A stretch of 64,000 nucleotides of DNA from Myxococcales bacterium (lineage in GTDB: Bacteria; Myxococcota_A; Polyangia; Polyangiales; Polyangiaceae): the NCBI GenBank assembly GCA_016712525.1, contig JADJQX010000006.1, forward strand, positions 1,137,840-1,201,839. Reading direction: 5' to 3'. Below, piece after piece: positions 37,677 to 48,000 of this stretch. Within the stretch, counting starts at the first letter, position 1; each line of letters starts with the position of its first letter. Under the pieces are notes generated by a model. It had not been told where the DNA came from and did not search any database. It saw only the letters and a list, made by a program, of their open reading frames with translations. A program made the position numbers and the translations under genes.

Positions 37677-38939
37677 TCAGGTCGTAGGCGGTAGCTTTCG
37701 CCGTCGCGCGACCTCTTCGAGCTCCTCGAGCTCCTCGCCTGTCGGATCGAGCTCGGGGAAGATGGCGACGCGGAGGCGTTTCTGCGTTTCGGTCTCTCGC
37801 ACGGCCGACACGATGTCGCCCACGCGAACGCGCACTTCGGGTGCGGTCTCGGCCTTCACGAGCATGCGCCCGGCAGCAGCGCGTAGGTCCTCGGGGGCGT
37901 CGGGGTCGCGGAGCAAGAGCCAGAGGTCGTCCCTCTCGATCGTGCTCCCCCGGTAGCCCGAGGCTCCGAGCGCGCTCGCGGCGACGTCGATCCGCGCGAG
38001 CCAGTCGCGCGCACGCTCGTGCCCGCGGCGGAGGGTGTCGACCCGGGTCCTCGCCTCTTTCTTCTCGGGCCCGAGCCCCTTCGCACGTCCGACGCATGCC
38101 GCCAGCTGCGCGCCGAGGATCCGCAGCGACTCGTCGTCGACCGAGGCGCCGGCGAGGCCGCCGACGCGATGGGACGCGCGAATGGCGTGTCGACCGACGC
38201 CGAGCTCGAAGAGCCCGTTTTTCGAGGCGATCCCCGAAATCGCCTCGAAGGGCACGCGGCTCGGGGCAAACCCACGGAGTGCAACACCGTCGGGCTCGAG
38301 GGTCAGGGCGTGATTCGTGTGCCGCGCGAGCGCGCCCAAAATCCCGAACGACGCAGGCATCCACGCGAAGACGAGCATCATCCACCCGAGCACGACGTAG
38401 GCCGTGCCCTCGGCCGCGAAGAGCGAGCCCACGCCGAACGCGAAGGCCGCCATCGTCATGAGCGCTGCCACGGCCCGAGCCGTCGGCGCCCACGTCTCGG
38501 CGGCGCCCGGCCAAAGCGGCCAGGTGATCGTCCCGAAGCCGCCGTGCCCAACGCCGAGGGCCTCGCGCGCGCGCTCGAGCTCCTCCTCGGACGCGAACAC
38601 GAGCGTCGTCGGGCTCTTGCGGCTCTTTCGGGCGAGGGTGAGCGCGATGCCCTCGGCGACCCTCGCGGTCGACGCCCCGGTGAGATCGGCCGCGGAGATG
38701 GTCTGATTGCGGACGCCCGCCCCTCGGAGGTGGAGCGAGCCGCCGGACGGGACGACCTCGACCTCGCGCGCCGGAAATCGAAAGAGGACTCCCGGGAGGC
38801 AGAGCCCGAGCGTCAGGATCGCGCCCGTGAGGAGCGCCGGTGCGCCGAGCACCGCCATGAGGATGCCGACCGGGAGCAACACGAGCGGCACGAGGCGGTT
38901 TCGCGCCGGGCCTTCGGAGTCGTGGAGCACCGCCCGCAT
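37677..38939 (-). CDS. Integral membrane protein with PH-like segments, unknown function
   Basis: The 420-residue product has two N-terminal helices (NRLVPLVLLPVGILMAVLG, TLGLCLPGVLF) and a soluble beta-rich region (VEVVPSGGSLHLRGAG ... TTLVFASEEELERAREAL). Two further helices follow at about 200-255. A second beta-rich region (NHALTLEPDGVALRGFAPSR, VPFEAISGI) resembles bacterial PH-type domains, and the C-terminus is helical and charged. ATG 38939 has TATCCT 7 nt upstream. It stands alone between carB (convergent) and the coiled-coil/transglycosylase operon (divergent). Confidence 0.68.
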   Translation of the reverse strand: MRAVLHDSEGPARNRLVPLVLLPVGILMAVLGAPALLTGAILTLGLCLPGVLFRFPAREVEVVPSGGSLHLRGAGVRNQTISAADLTGASTARVAEGIALTLARKSRKSPTTLVFASEEELERAREALGVGHGGFGTITWPLWPGAAETWAPTARAVAALMTMAAFAFGVGSLFAAEGTAYVVLGWMMLVFAWMPASFGILGALARHTNHALTLEPDGVALRGFAPSRVPFEAISGIASKNGLFELGVGRHAIRASHRVGGLAGASVDDESLRILGAQLAACVGRAKGLGPEKKEARTRVDTLRRGHERARDWLARIDVAASALGASGYRGSTIERDDLWLLLRDPDAPEDLRAAAGRMLVKAETAPEVRVRVGDIVSAVRETETQKRLRVAIFPELDPTGEELEELEEVARRRKLPPTT

Positions 38940-39117
38940 CCCCCTCAGGATACCGAGAACTCTCTTGGTGGGAACGTGCCCGCCTCGTGTTCGTGCCCGA
39001 AACGGCGTTTTTTCACCGAGGCCCTTTTTGCCAGCCCATGCTTCGTGCGATTCGGCCCGCGCGGACGCAGGTCTGCGGCCCGAGCGTTCCGGGGTTTCCA
39101 TGAGGGGCCAATTGGCT

Positions 39118-39606
39118 ATGCTGCGTCGGGTGAATCGGAACGAAGACAGCTCGCTCTCGGCGCTGCTCGAGGTGCGCAAACACGACGTGGAGCGCGCTAC
39201 CCTCGGGCTCCGCGACGCCGAGCGTGCGGCCGAGGTCGAGCGCGCGCAGGTCGCGGCGGCCGCGAGCGATCTTCGGACGGCGACGGAACAGCGAGACTCT
39301 GCCCGCGTCGCGCCCCTCCCCGGGACGTTTCGCTCCTCGGACCTCGTACAGCGTGAAGCTCACCTCGCCGCGCTCGCGGCCGTCGTCGCTGGGCACGAGT
39401 CGCGAGTCGCGTCCCACGAAGCGCGTCTCGCCGCTGCCGAAGCGGTGTGCACGGAGCGTCGTACGGCCCTCGCCCGAGCGCTCGCCGAAGAACGGGCCGT
39501 CGCCGTCGCGCTCGAAGGTCGCGCTCGCGTCCGAGCCGTCGCCGCCGAACGTCGAGCCGACGACGACGCCCTCGAGGTGCACGCTCACGAGACGAGGCGC
39601 TCGTGA
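39118..39606 (+). CDS. Coiled-coil protein, FliJ/YscO-like
   Basis: The product of about 162 residues is almost wholly one long helical hairpin rich in Ala, Glu and Arg, starting SSLSALLEVRKHDVERATLG. This resembles the opening of FliJ/YscO export chaperone-like proteins, but the resemblance is structural and no other flagellar or type III genes are visible. Start choice is uncertain: ATG 39100 and ATG 39118 are in frame, while GTG 39130 lies 7 nt after TATGCT (39117-39122), the local leaderless pattern. The stop overlaps the transglycosylase start as GTGA, so it is the first gene of the 39.1-48.8 kb run. Confidence 0.6.
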   Translation: MLRRVNRNEDSSLSALLEVRKHDVERATLGLRDAERAAEVERAQVAAAASDLRTATEQRDSARVAPLPGTFRSSDLVQREAHLAALAAVVAGHESRVASHEARLAAAEAVCTERRTALARALAEERAVAVALEGRARVRAVAAERRADDDALEVHAHETRRS

Positions 39607-41957
39607 GGCTCCGTCGGGTCGCGCGAGGCATGGGGATGCTCGTCGCAGGAGCGCTCCTCCTCGGGGCTTGCGGGCGCTCAGGCTCCGAGCCTCCGCGCCC
39701 TCCGCCTCCCGCGACCGACGCCGACGCCGACGCCCGCCTCCCGGACGCCTCGTCGCCGCGGGCATCCGGCCCGGCCCTTCGGCCATGGATCGACGACCCG
39801 CGGCTCGTCGAGGCCAAGGCCGCGCTCCGTGCCCGCGACGTACGGAGGGCCGCGCTCCTCGTCGACGAGCTCGCGGCCAAGGCGGGGCTGCCACAGCCGG
39901 AAATGTGTCTCTTTTCGTATGTTTCCGGTCGCCTCTTCGCTCAGTCCGGGGAGCCCTCGCGAGCCCTCGTGGCGTTCACCCGTGCGTCGGTCGATGGGTG
40001 TGTCGTCAGCGCGTACGCGCGCCTCGGTGCTGCTCGCGCCGCGCTCCTCACGCAATCCCCGGGCGAGGCCGAGAAGCTCCTCGCGTCCGTCACGGGGACC
40101 GCCGCCGACGACGAGGCTCGCGTCCTCCGCGCCGACGCGCTCGCGCTCCTCGGGCGCCGCGCCGAGGCCGTGCCCCTCTGGAGAGCCGTCCTCGAAGGCG
40201 CGCCCCGTGGACCCCATTGGGTCGAGTGCGCCGGCAGGCTCGCGTCCGCGCTGGCTGATGGAGAGGCGGGCGCGCCGCCCACGGAGGCTTCGGCCAAAGA
40301 AGCCTACCGGCTCGCCACCCGTGTGCTGCTCGAGGTTCCGTCGCGCGCCGACACCTACGGCGCCAAAGCGTCGCGGGCGCGCGCCGCGCAGGTCGCGAAG
40401 CTCCCGTCCGAGCTCACCCGTGAGGAGCGTCTCGTGGAGGCCAAGGCGCTCGTCGACGCGGGAGATCCGTCGCGCGCGCTCGCTCGTGCCCAGGCGCTCG
40501 CGGCCGAGCCCGGGCTCGACCCGAAGCTTGGGTGCGGCGCTTCTCTCGTCCGCGCGCAAGCCATCGCGAAGACCTCCAAGAGCGCGCCCTCGGCCGACGC
40601 GTGGGGCGACGCGATCGGCAAATGCGACGCCGATCCGGAGCTCGTCACGGCGCTCTACTCCGGGGCGAAATCGAGCGCGTCGGCCAAGCGCCCCCAAGAG
40701 GCCCTCTTCCGTTTCGCCGAGGTCGAGCGACGCTTCCCCGCCCATCGCCTCGCCGACGACGCCGCGCTTCGAGCGGCGGCCGTGCTCGAAGATCAGGGCG
40801 ACCGTGCGCAAGCCATCGACAAGCTCGCGCAGGTGGCCGATCTCTATCCCGAGGGGGACATGCGCGGCGAGGCGCTCTTTCGCGCCGCGCTGCTCGCGCA
40901 GAAGAACGGAGACACGGCCCGCGCCAGCACGCTGCTCACGCGCATCGACGCGCTCTTTCCCGACGATCGCCACTGGGCCTCGGCGGGGCGCGCCACCTTC
41001 TTTCGGGCGCGGCTCGCCGAGCGCGCAGGCGACACGAAGGGCGCGCACACGCTCGACGGGGACGTCATCGCTCGAGCGCCGCTGTCGTTCTACATGGCCC
41101 GCTCCTACGCGCGTTTGGCCGAGGCCGACCCGGCGGCCGCCAAGGCCTCCCTCGATGCGCTCGTCGCGCGTGACGCGAGGTCCGAGGTCCCGGCTCCGTC
41201 CCCCGAGGTGCTCGGCTCGGCGCCGTGGAAGCGCGCGCAAGCGCTGCTCGAGGCGCAAGACGTGGACGGCGCCAAGCGCGAGCTCGTGCTGGCGGGTGCG
41301 CTGGCCGAAGGGGCCTCCTCGGAGCTCGTGTGGGCGTCCGGGGCGCTCTTCGTCGGCGCGCGTGCTTGGGACGTCGGTCATTCGTTCTCGCGCGGCCGCG
41401 TCAAAGACCACCTCGCCCGTCTCCCCGAAGGAGGTTTTCGCACCCTGTGGGAGACCGCCTACCCTCGCGCCTTCGACGACGAAGTGGCTCGCGCCACGGC
41501 CGCGCACGGGGTCATGCCCGCGCTCGTGTTCGGGATCATGCGCGAAGAGTCGAGCTTCATGCCCGAGGTCCGTAGCCCGGCGAACGCGTACGGCCTCATG
41601 CAGCTCATCCCTCCGACGGCGAAGTGGGTCTCCGACGGTGTGGCCGTCTCCGAGGCCGATCTGAAGAAGCCCGAGGTCTCGGTCGACCTCGGGACGAAGC
41701 TCCTCGGAAAGCTCTTGGGGACCCACAAACACCCTGCGCTGGCCATCGCCGCCTACAACGCGGGCTCGGGTGCCGTGCATCGTTGGGTCGCGGCCAACGG
41801 CGCCGACGAGCTCGAGCCGTTCGTCGAAGGCATTCCGTACGAAGAGACACGAAACTACGTGAAGCGGGTGCTCGCGAGCACGGTGACGTACGCGTACCTC
41901 TACGATCGCGCCCACCTCGACGAGCTGCTCCGGCTCCCGTCGAAGGTCACCCGGTGA
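39603..41957 (+). CDS. slt: Soluble lytic murein transglycosylase lipoprotein, Slt70-like
   Basis: The 784-residue exported protein has an N-terminal signal with lipobox LLLGACG. A long superhelical TPR-like region (about 60-600) has repeats such as FRFAEVERRFPAHRLADDAAL. The C-terminal catalytic domain at about 625-775 has the Slt motifs: FGIMREESSF with catalytic Glu, SPANAYGLMQLIP, AIAAYNAGSGAVHRW and YEETRNYVKRVL. It cleaves peptidoglycan with 1,6-anhydro product formation. GTG 39603 overlaps the upstream stop; an internal ATG at about 39630 is an alternative. Its stop overlaps addB by GTGA, an unusual coupling of cell-wall and recombination genes. Confidence 0.92.
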   Translation: MRLRRVARGMGMLVAGALLLGACGRSGSEPPRPPPPATDADADARLPDASSPRASGPALRPWIDDPRLVEAKAALRARDVRRAALLVDELAAKAGLPQPEMCLFSYVSGRLFAQSGEPSRALVAFTRASVDGCVVSAYARLGAARAALLTQSPGEAEKLLASVTGTAADDEARVLRADALALLGRRAEAVPLWRAVLEGAPRGPHWVECAGRLASALADGEAGAPPTEASAKEAYRLATRVLLEVPSRADTYGAKASRARAAQVAKLPSELTREERLVEAKALVDAGDPSRALARAQALAAEPGLDPKLGCGASLVRAQAIAKTSKSAPSADAWGDAIGKCDADPELVTALYSGAKSSASAKRPQEALFRFAEVERRFPAHRLADDAALRAAAVLEDQGDRAQAIDKLAQVADLYPEGDMRGEALFRAALLAQKNGDTARASTLLTRIDALFPDDRHWASAGRATFFRARLAERAGDTKGAHTLDGDVIARAPLSFYMARSYARLAEADPAAAKASLDALVARDARSEVPAPSPEVLGSAPWKRAQALLEAQDVDGAKRELVLAGALAEGASSELVWASGALFVGARAWDVGHSFSRGRVKDHLARLPEGGFRTLWETAYPRAFDDEVARATAAHGVMPALVFGIMREESSFMPEVRSPANAYGLMQLIPPTAKWVSDGVAVSEADLKKPEVSVDLGTKLLGKLLGTHKHPALAIAAYNAGSGAVHRWVAANGADELEPFVEGIPYEETRNYVKRVLASTVTYAYLYDRAHLDELLRLPSKVTR

Positions 41958-44900
41958 AGAAGCGCGCGACCCCTCAGCTCGCGTTCGACTTCGTCGCCAC
42001 GCCCCCCGCGGAACGCGAGGCTCCGCCCACGTCGCCCCCCTCGGCAAAGGCCACGTCGGCGCCAGCCGCGGCGAGCGCGCGCGAGCACCCCCTCGAGCGC
42101 TTCCCTGCGTCGGCGTCTCCGGAGCCCTCCGCCGCCATCGTGTTCGTGGTGCCCACGGCGAGGCACGTCGAGCGCTTTCTCGTCGCGGGGTACTCGGCGC
42201 TCACGTTCGGCTCTCTCGAGGAACGTCTGCTCGCGTCTCTCTCCGGGCTCTCCGTCGCCACCCGAGCGCACGAGCGTCTCGCGCTCGCCGAGGCCCTCGA
42301 GGAGGGGCGTTTCGCCATCCCCGGCGGGACGACGCGGCTCTCCCGCTACGTGACCGCCGTGCTCGGCGCGCTCGACGACCTCGCGCGCGACGTGGGGCCT
42401 CTCGAGGCGGCCCGAGGCAGCGCGCCTCCCGTGTTCGCCGGTCGCATCGCCGAGCTCGCCCGGCTCTCGTCACGCTTCGACGCGCGCCTCGAAGCGCTCG
42501 GCCTCGTCGCCGAGAGGAACGTCGCCCGTTCGCTCGCTCGTTCGGTCGCGCGTGCGTCGTACGGCGAGGTCGTCGCGGCCCTCGGCGCCCGCGCCGTCGA
42601 GTCACGGCTCGTCCTCGAGCTGTCCCCCGGGCGCCTCACGCTCTTGGCCGAGCTCGAGAAGAAGCTCGCCCCCGAGGGAGGGCGCGCCACGGTGTGTTTG
42701 CCGATGTTCGATCGACCGTTCGATCCCGAGAGGGTCCCGGACCCGCTCGAGACGGTCGCGACGTGGGTCTTGCCGCGGCTCTCCGACGCCCCGAGGACCG
42801 TGCCCCTCGAGCCACGGCTCGGCGTGCTCGACGGTGTGACGTCGCCGTCTCGTGAGCTCGCGGCCGACGTCGACGTCGTTCTCGCGGCGTCGCTCGAGTC
42901 CGAGGCGCACGCCGTGGCCGCCGAGGTGCGCGCCGCGCTCGCGTCCGGGGCGCGCGTCGAGGCCGTGGCGGTCGGGTACGGGGCGCGAAACGAGGCGTTC
43001 CTCGCCGAGCTGGGGCGCGCCTTCGAGGCCGCCGAGGTCGTCGCTCATGGGGTCCCCGAGACCCGCTCGCTGCTCCCGGCCATGGTCGAGGATCTGCGGC
43101 GCGCCCTCGAGGAGCCGTCGTCACGCGCGCGCGCGAAGGTCCTCGCGTCGCCCTTCGTCGATCTTGGCCTCCCGAAAGGGGAGGGCGGGCGTCGCCTCGC
43201 CAGCGTCGCCAAGGTCGTCTCCGCCGCTCCCGACGTCCGAGAGGAGCATGGCCTCGCGGCGAAACGCACGATCGAACGCGCTCGACGACCGGGCGCCGCC
43301 GGAGACTCGGCGCGTGCACGCGACCTTCGCATCTGGCAGCGCCTCGCCGACGTCCTCGACGCCTTCCCGGCGGAGGGGTCGATGGCGGAATTCGTCACGG
43401 CGTTTGCCCGTGTGCTCGGCGAGCTCGGGGTGGGGCGTCGCGCCGTACGCGCGCGTCGCGACCTCTTCGAACGCGACGACCTCTCGCCCCACGACAGGCT
43501 CGAGGCACGCGCGCTCGCCGCCGATGCTCGGGCCTACGCGGCGCTCGAGGCCGCGCTCACCGAGCTCGAACGCGCCTGGCAACGAAATGTGCAAGTGTTC
43601 GATAGTACGAGGTTTTTCGACGAGCTTTTTGCGGTCTACGACCCCGCGCCGAGCCTCCCCGGGGCCTCGCGGACCTTGGCAGTGCGCGTCGCGAAGCTCG
43701 CCGATCTCGCCGACGAGGACCTCGATCTCTTGGTTGTGCCCCTCGCGACCTCGAGGGGGCTCGGTGGCGGCGGGCCTCGCTCTCCCTTGCTCTCCGTCGA
43801 GCTGCTCGGCGCGCTCGGTCACGACGCGAACGCCGCTTCGGCGCGGTCGCTCGGCGCGCTCGCGCTCGCGGCATCACGGGCCTCCAAGGTCGTGCTCACG
43901 GCGACGGCCACGACGGACGACGAAGGCGACGACGAGGTGCACCCGGCCGTGACCGCGCTCGTCGACGCCGGCGCACGGAGGCGCTCTTTCGGGCACACCT
44001 CGCGCCTCTCGTCGCCGCTCTCGCCCCTCGATGCGCGTGTCCTCGCGCTCCTCGAAGGCGGAGAGCCGAACGATCCGGCGCTCCGTGCCCGGGTGGACAC
44101 CGAGCGCACGCGGGAGGCGTTTTTCCTCGACGAGAAGCGGCCCGTCTCTCCCCCGATCGGCCTCGTGGAGGGCGCGCCGCTCACCGCCCTCGAGGCCGAC
44201 ACCGGGGCGCACAAGCCGCTTCCGCTCACGGGGCTCGAGCGTCTCGCCGAGTGTGCGTTCCGCGGCTTTTCGCACGTCGTCCTCGGAGCGCGCGAGCCCG
44301 TCGAAGGCGAGGATCTGCCGACCGCGCGCGAGGAAGGCACACGGCTCCACGGTGCGCTCGCCGAGGCACTCACCGCGGCGAGGCCCCTGCTCGAGGCACG
44401 CCCCCCGGTCCCGTCCGAGGTCGTGCGCACCGGGCTCGCGCGCGCCGAGGCCTACCTCGCGGAGGTGCGCACCGCGGCGCCGCTCGAGGCTATCCTCGAC
44501 GCGCGTGTGCTCGACGTGGCACGCCGAGTCCTGGAGGACGCCGCCGCCGATCCGGACTGGGTGTTCGCCTTCGCGGAGAAGGCCTTCGGCGAGAACGAGC
44601 CGCTCGCATGGCCGGCGCTCTCTCTCGGCGAGGGGGAGCTCCTCTTGCGTGGGCGGATCGATCGCGTCGACGTCGGCCGCGTGACGGCGTCTGCGCGCGT
44701 GGTCGACTACAAACGAGGCTCGCTCGAGGGCATGCGCGCCAAGGTCGGCTCGACGGCCCTCCAAGTTCCGCTCTACGCGCTCGCGGCGCGCGAGGCGCTC
44801 GGGCGCGCCGACGTGACCGGCATCTATTTCTCCCTGCGCGACGAGATGCTCGCGCGGCCGAACGAGAAGGACCGCTGCGCCGACGAGGTGGCCCAGCAGA

Positions 44901-45082
44901 TCGAAGGGGCGATCGAGGTCCGCGCCCTCGACGTCGTCCGCCGGGTGCGCCGAGGTGACGTCACCCCTCGCCCCGAAGACGAGCTCTCGTGCCGCACGTG
45001 CCCGTTCTCCGGCGGGTGCCGGAGGCCGCGCTTCGCGATGCCTGCCGAAGAAGACGATGGGCGTCCTGGAGGCGAGGCGTGA
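41954..45082 (+). CDS. addB: AddB-like helicase-nuclease subunit
   Basis: The 1042-residue protein is partner of the AddA helicase in processing DNA double-strand ends. The N-terminal half is a degenerate helicase scaffold without a clear Walker A (VFVVPTARHVERFL replaces it). The C-terminal nuclease domain at about 845-1035 has the RecB-family motifs LRGRIDRVDVG and VVDYKRGSLEG (D and K of the PD-(D/E)XK site), followed by QVPLYALAAREAL. A cysteine cluster CRTCPFSGGCRRPRF at the end, with an upstream Cys in LAECAFRGF, is the 4Fe-4S site expected of AddB. It overlaps slt (GTGA) and addA (GTGA). Confidence 0.9.
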   Translation: MKKRATPQLAFDFVATPPAEREAPPTSPPSAKATSAPAAASAREHPLERFPASASPEPSAAIVFVVPTARHVERFLVAGYSALTFGSLEERLLASLSGLSVATRAHERLALAEALEEGRFAIPGGTTRLSRYVTAVLGALDDLARDVGPLEAARGSAPPVFAGRIAELARLSSRFDARLEALGLVAERNVARSLARSVARASYGEVVAALGARAVESRLVLELSPGRLTLLAELEKKLAPEGGRATVCLPMFDRPFDPERVPDPLETVATWVLPRLSDAPRTVPLEPRLGVLDGVTSPSRELAADVDVVLAASLESEAHAVAAEVRAALASGARVEAVAVGYGARNEAFLAELGRAFEAAEVVAHGVPETRSLLPAMVEDLRRALEEPSSRARAKVLASPFVDLGLPKGEGGRRLASVAKVVSAAPDVREEHGLAAKRTIERARRPGAAGDSARARDLRIWQRLADVLDAFPAEGSMAEFVTAFARVLGELGVGRRAVRARRDLFERDDLSPHDRLEARALAADARAYAALEAALTELERAWQRNVQVFDSTRFFDELFAVYDPAPSLPGASRTLAVRVAKLADLADEDLDLLVVPLATSRGLGGGGPRSPLLSVELLGALGHDANAASARSLGALALAASRASKVVLTATATTDDEGDDEVHPAVTALVDAGARRRSFGHTSRLSSPLSPLDARVLALLEGGEPNDPALRARVDTERTREAFFLDEKRPVSPPIGLVEGAPLTALEADTGAHKPLPLTGLERLAECAFRGFSHVVLGAREPVEGEDLPTAREEGTRLHGALAEALTAARPLLEARPPVPSEVVRTGLARAEAYLAEVRTAAPLEAILDARVLDVARRVLEDAAADPDWVFAFAEKAFGENEPLAWPALSLGEGELLLRGRIDRVDVGRVTASARVVDYKRGSLEGMRAKVGSTALQVPLYALAAREALGRADVTGIYFSLRDEMLARPNEKDRCADEVAQQIEGAIEVRALDVVRRVRRGDVTPRPEDELSCRTCPFSGGCRRPRFAMPAEEDDGRPGGEA

Positions 45083-48000
45083 CCGCGTTCGCCTTCGAGA
45101 GGAACACCGTGCTCGTCGCGAGCGCGGGCACCGGCAAGACTCACACCCTCGTCGGGGTGCTCGTGCACGTGCTCCTCGGCGAGCACGCCGACGGCGAGCC
45201 CGTGAGCCCCGCGCGTGTGGTCGCGACCACATTCTCCCGAAAAGCCGCACACGAGATTCGGGAGCGTCTTCGAAGCGAGCTCACGCGGCTCGTGGGCGAG
45301 CCCGAGTCGTCGCTCTACTTCTCCGCGATCGCCGACACGCGCCGCGCGCTCGGGCGCCCTCCGCCGAGCCCGAGCGAGATCTCCAAGAAGGCGCGTCGTG
45401 CGTCGGCGCGGGTCTCCGACGTCACCATCGGGACGTTGCACGGCTTCTGCCTCGGCCTCCTCCGAAGCTTCGGCGTGGAGGCCGGGCTCCCCTACGGCGT
45501 CGAGGTCGCCGACGAGGCCGAGGTCCGAGCCCGCGATGCCTCGGCCATCGTGCGCGCCGTCGAGCGGTTCGCGGCTGACGGTCACGCCGACTTCGTCCGA
45601 GAGCTCGTGGGGCGGTCCTCGGGGCTCGACGGCCTCGTCACGCGTCTCCGGCAACACTTCGAGGCGACGAGCGAGCTCGGCATCCGCGCCGGCTCCCTCG
45701 TCACGTCCGACGACGATCGGAGGCTCGTCGAGAGGCGCTTCGACGACCTCCACCGCCGCGTGCACGCCGTCGCGTCGCTCCCCCGCTACGAGCAAGCGGC
45801 GGGGGCCTTCCTCTCGGCGATCAACGCCAAGAACGACGTCCCGTTCGAGGTCGTCGAGGCGGCGCTCGTCGCGCTCGCCAAGGTGAAGCGCGCGTCGAAC
45901 GGCCCGCCCGCCGACGTCGCCCTCCAGGAGCTCATCGAGACTCTCCCCAAGGTGTCCGACTCCAAGGCGACCCGCCTCCTCCGCCTCTTCGCCACGTACG
46001 AGCTCCGCGAGACGTTCGGCCCGCGCCAAGACGCCCTCCGCGGTCTGCTCGTCGCGTGCGAGGAAGAGCTCTCGGCCGAGCGCGAGCGCGCGCCGGGGCT
46101 CGGCTTCGGGGAGGTCTTGGGTCGCGTCGCGCGGCTCCTCGCCTCGAGGGACGACGTGGCCCGCGAGGTCGGGAAGCGCTTCGACGTGCTCCTCGTGGAC
46201 GAGTTTCAGGACACGTCGGCCATCCAGAAGCGCATCGTCGAGCTCGTGTGGGCGGAGCCGTCGGCGCATGGTCTCGTGCCAGCCGTGGGCCTGCGCGACG
46301 TTCGTCCGAAAGGGCTCTTCGTCGTCGGGGATCGCAAACAGTCGATCTACGGGTTCCGCGGGGCCGACGTGTCGGTCTTCGCGGAGCTCTGCATCGGCCT
46401 CGCGGGAGAGCGCGCCCGCGAGAAGCTGCGTGTGCCCGGGGGCCTCGTGTACGCGCCCGAGCCCCCTCGCGCGAGCTTCTTCCCCCTCCGAACGAACCGG
46501 CGGAGCCGCCCCGAGATCCTCGCGTTCGTGAACGCCTTCTCGGCACGCGCGTTCGTTCCCCAAGAGGCGACCCCCGAGCTCTTCGACATCGAGTACTCGG
46601 CCGAGGTGGAGGACCTCGAGGCCCCCGAGGGTGCCGCGACCGAGCCCGCGCGGGAGCGAGTCGTCTGGGTGAAGCCCCCGTTCCGACAGCGCACCGGGAA
46701 GAAGCCCACCGTGACCACGCGTCGCGACGAGGCCCGCGCCATCACCCGCATCGTCATGGAGCTCGTCTCGGGCGCCCGCGCGGCGAACCTCGGCGCGGGC
46801 CGGGCGGCCACCTACAAAGACTGCGCGGTGCTCGCGCTCACGAACGAGATGCTCGACGAGATGGCCTACGCGCTCGCCGAGGCGGACGTGCCCTACGTGC
46901 TCGCCGGGAAGAGCTTCTACAAGGCTCGCGAAGTGCTCGATACTGCTGCGCTTTTGTCGCTCTTGGTCGACCCGTCCGACAGGCTCGCCGCGCTCACCGT
47001 GCTTCGCGGTCCGTTCGCTGCCGTGAGCGACGCGACCTTGCTCGCGCTCTCGGAGGAGGGGCGAGGGCTCCTCCCGATCTCTCCTTCCATGTTCGAGGGG
47101 CCCCGCGCCCACCTCGCCGTCGACGAGGCCGAGCTCGCTCGTGTCCGGGAGGTCGTCGAGGTCGTCGAGCGGCTCTCTCCCCTCTTGTCGCGGGTGGGGC
47201 CGGGGCCCGCGCTCCGTGCCGCGTGCGAGGCGCTCCGTCTCGAGGAGGTGCTGGCGGCGCTGCCACGTGGACGTGCCCGTGTCGCGAACGTACGGAAGAC
47301 GCTCGCGCTCGCGGACGCCGAGACGCGCGCCGAGGATTTCGTCCGGCGCATCGTGTCGCGGGGGCAAGGCACGGACGACGAAGGCGAGGCCTCCACGTTC
47401 TCGGACGAGGACGACGCCGTGCGTCTGCTCACGGTGCACGCCAGCAAGGGGCTCGACTTTCCGATCGTGTTCTTCCCGCAGTGCGGCGCCATCGTGAACG
47501 ACGCGTCTCGAACCGGGCCCTTCGCGGTCGACCTCTCGGGCGGCGGCGAGCCGAGGCTCGGCATGCGCATCGCGCACCCCTCGGGCATCGTGATCGAGAG
47601 CCCCACCATGGAGCGGGCTCGCCTCGTGGCCGTTCGGCGCGAGCGGGCCGAGCGCCGTCGCCTGCTCTACGTCGCCCTCACGCGCGCGTCGCACATGATG
47701 TTCCTCGTCGGGCAGCGGAGGGCGAAGGAGTCGGGTGAGGTCTCCAAGTCGGCCGAGACGGCCCTGGCCACGGTGCTCGCGGCCATGGAGAGCTCCGAGG
47801 CCACCCGCGCGCTCTTCGGGGTCGTCGAGCTCTCCGAGGTCGTGCCTCCCGAGCCCCGTGAGAAGACGGCCTCGGGCCCTGCGGCGGCCCACGAGCCGAG
47901 CGCGCTCGAACGCCGAATCGTTCCATCGTTCCGGGTACTTCCGATCGCCCCCACGTCCCTCCAAGACTTCCACGTGTGCCCCCGTCGCTTCGAGCTCGTC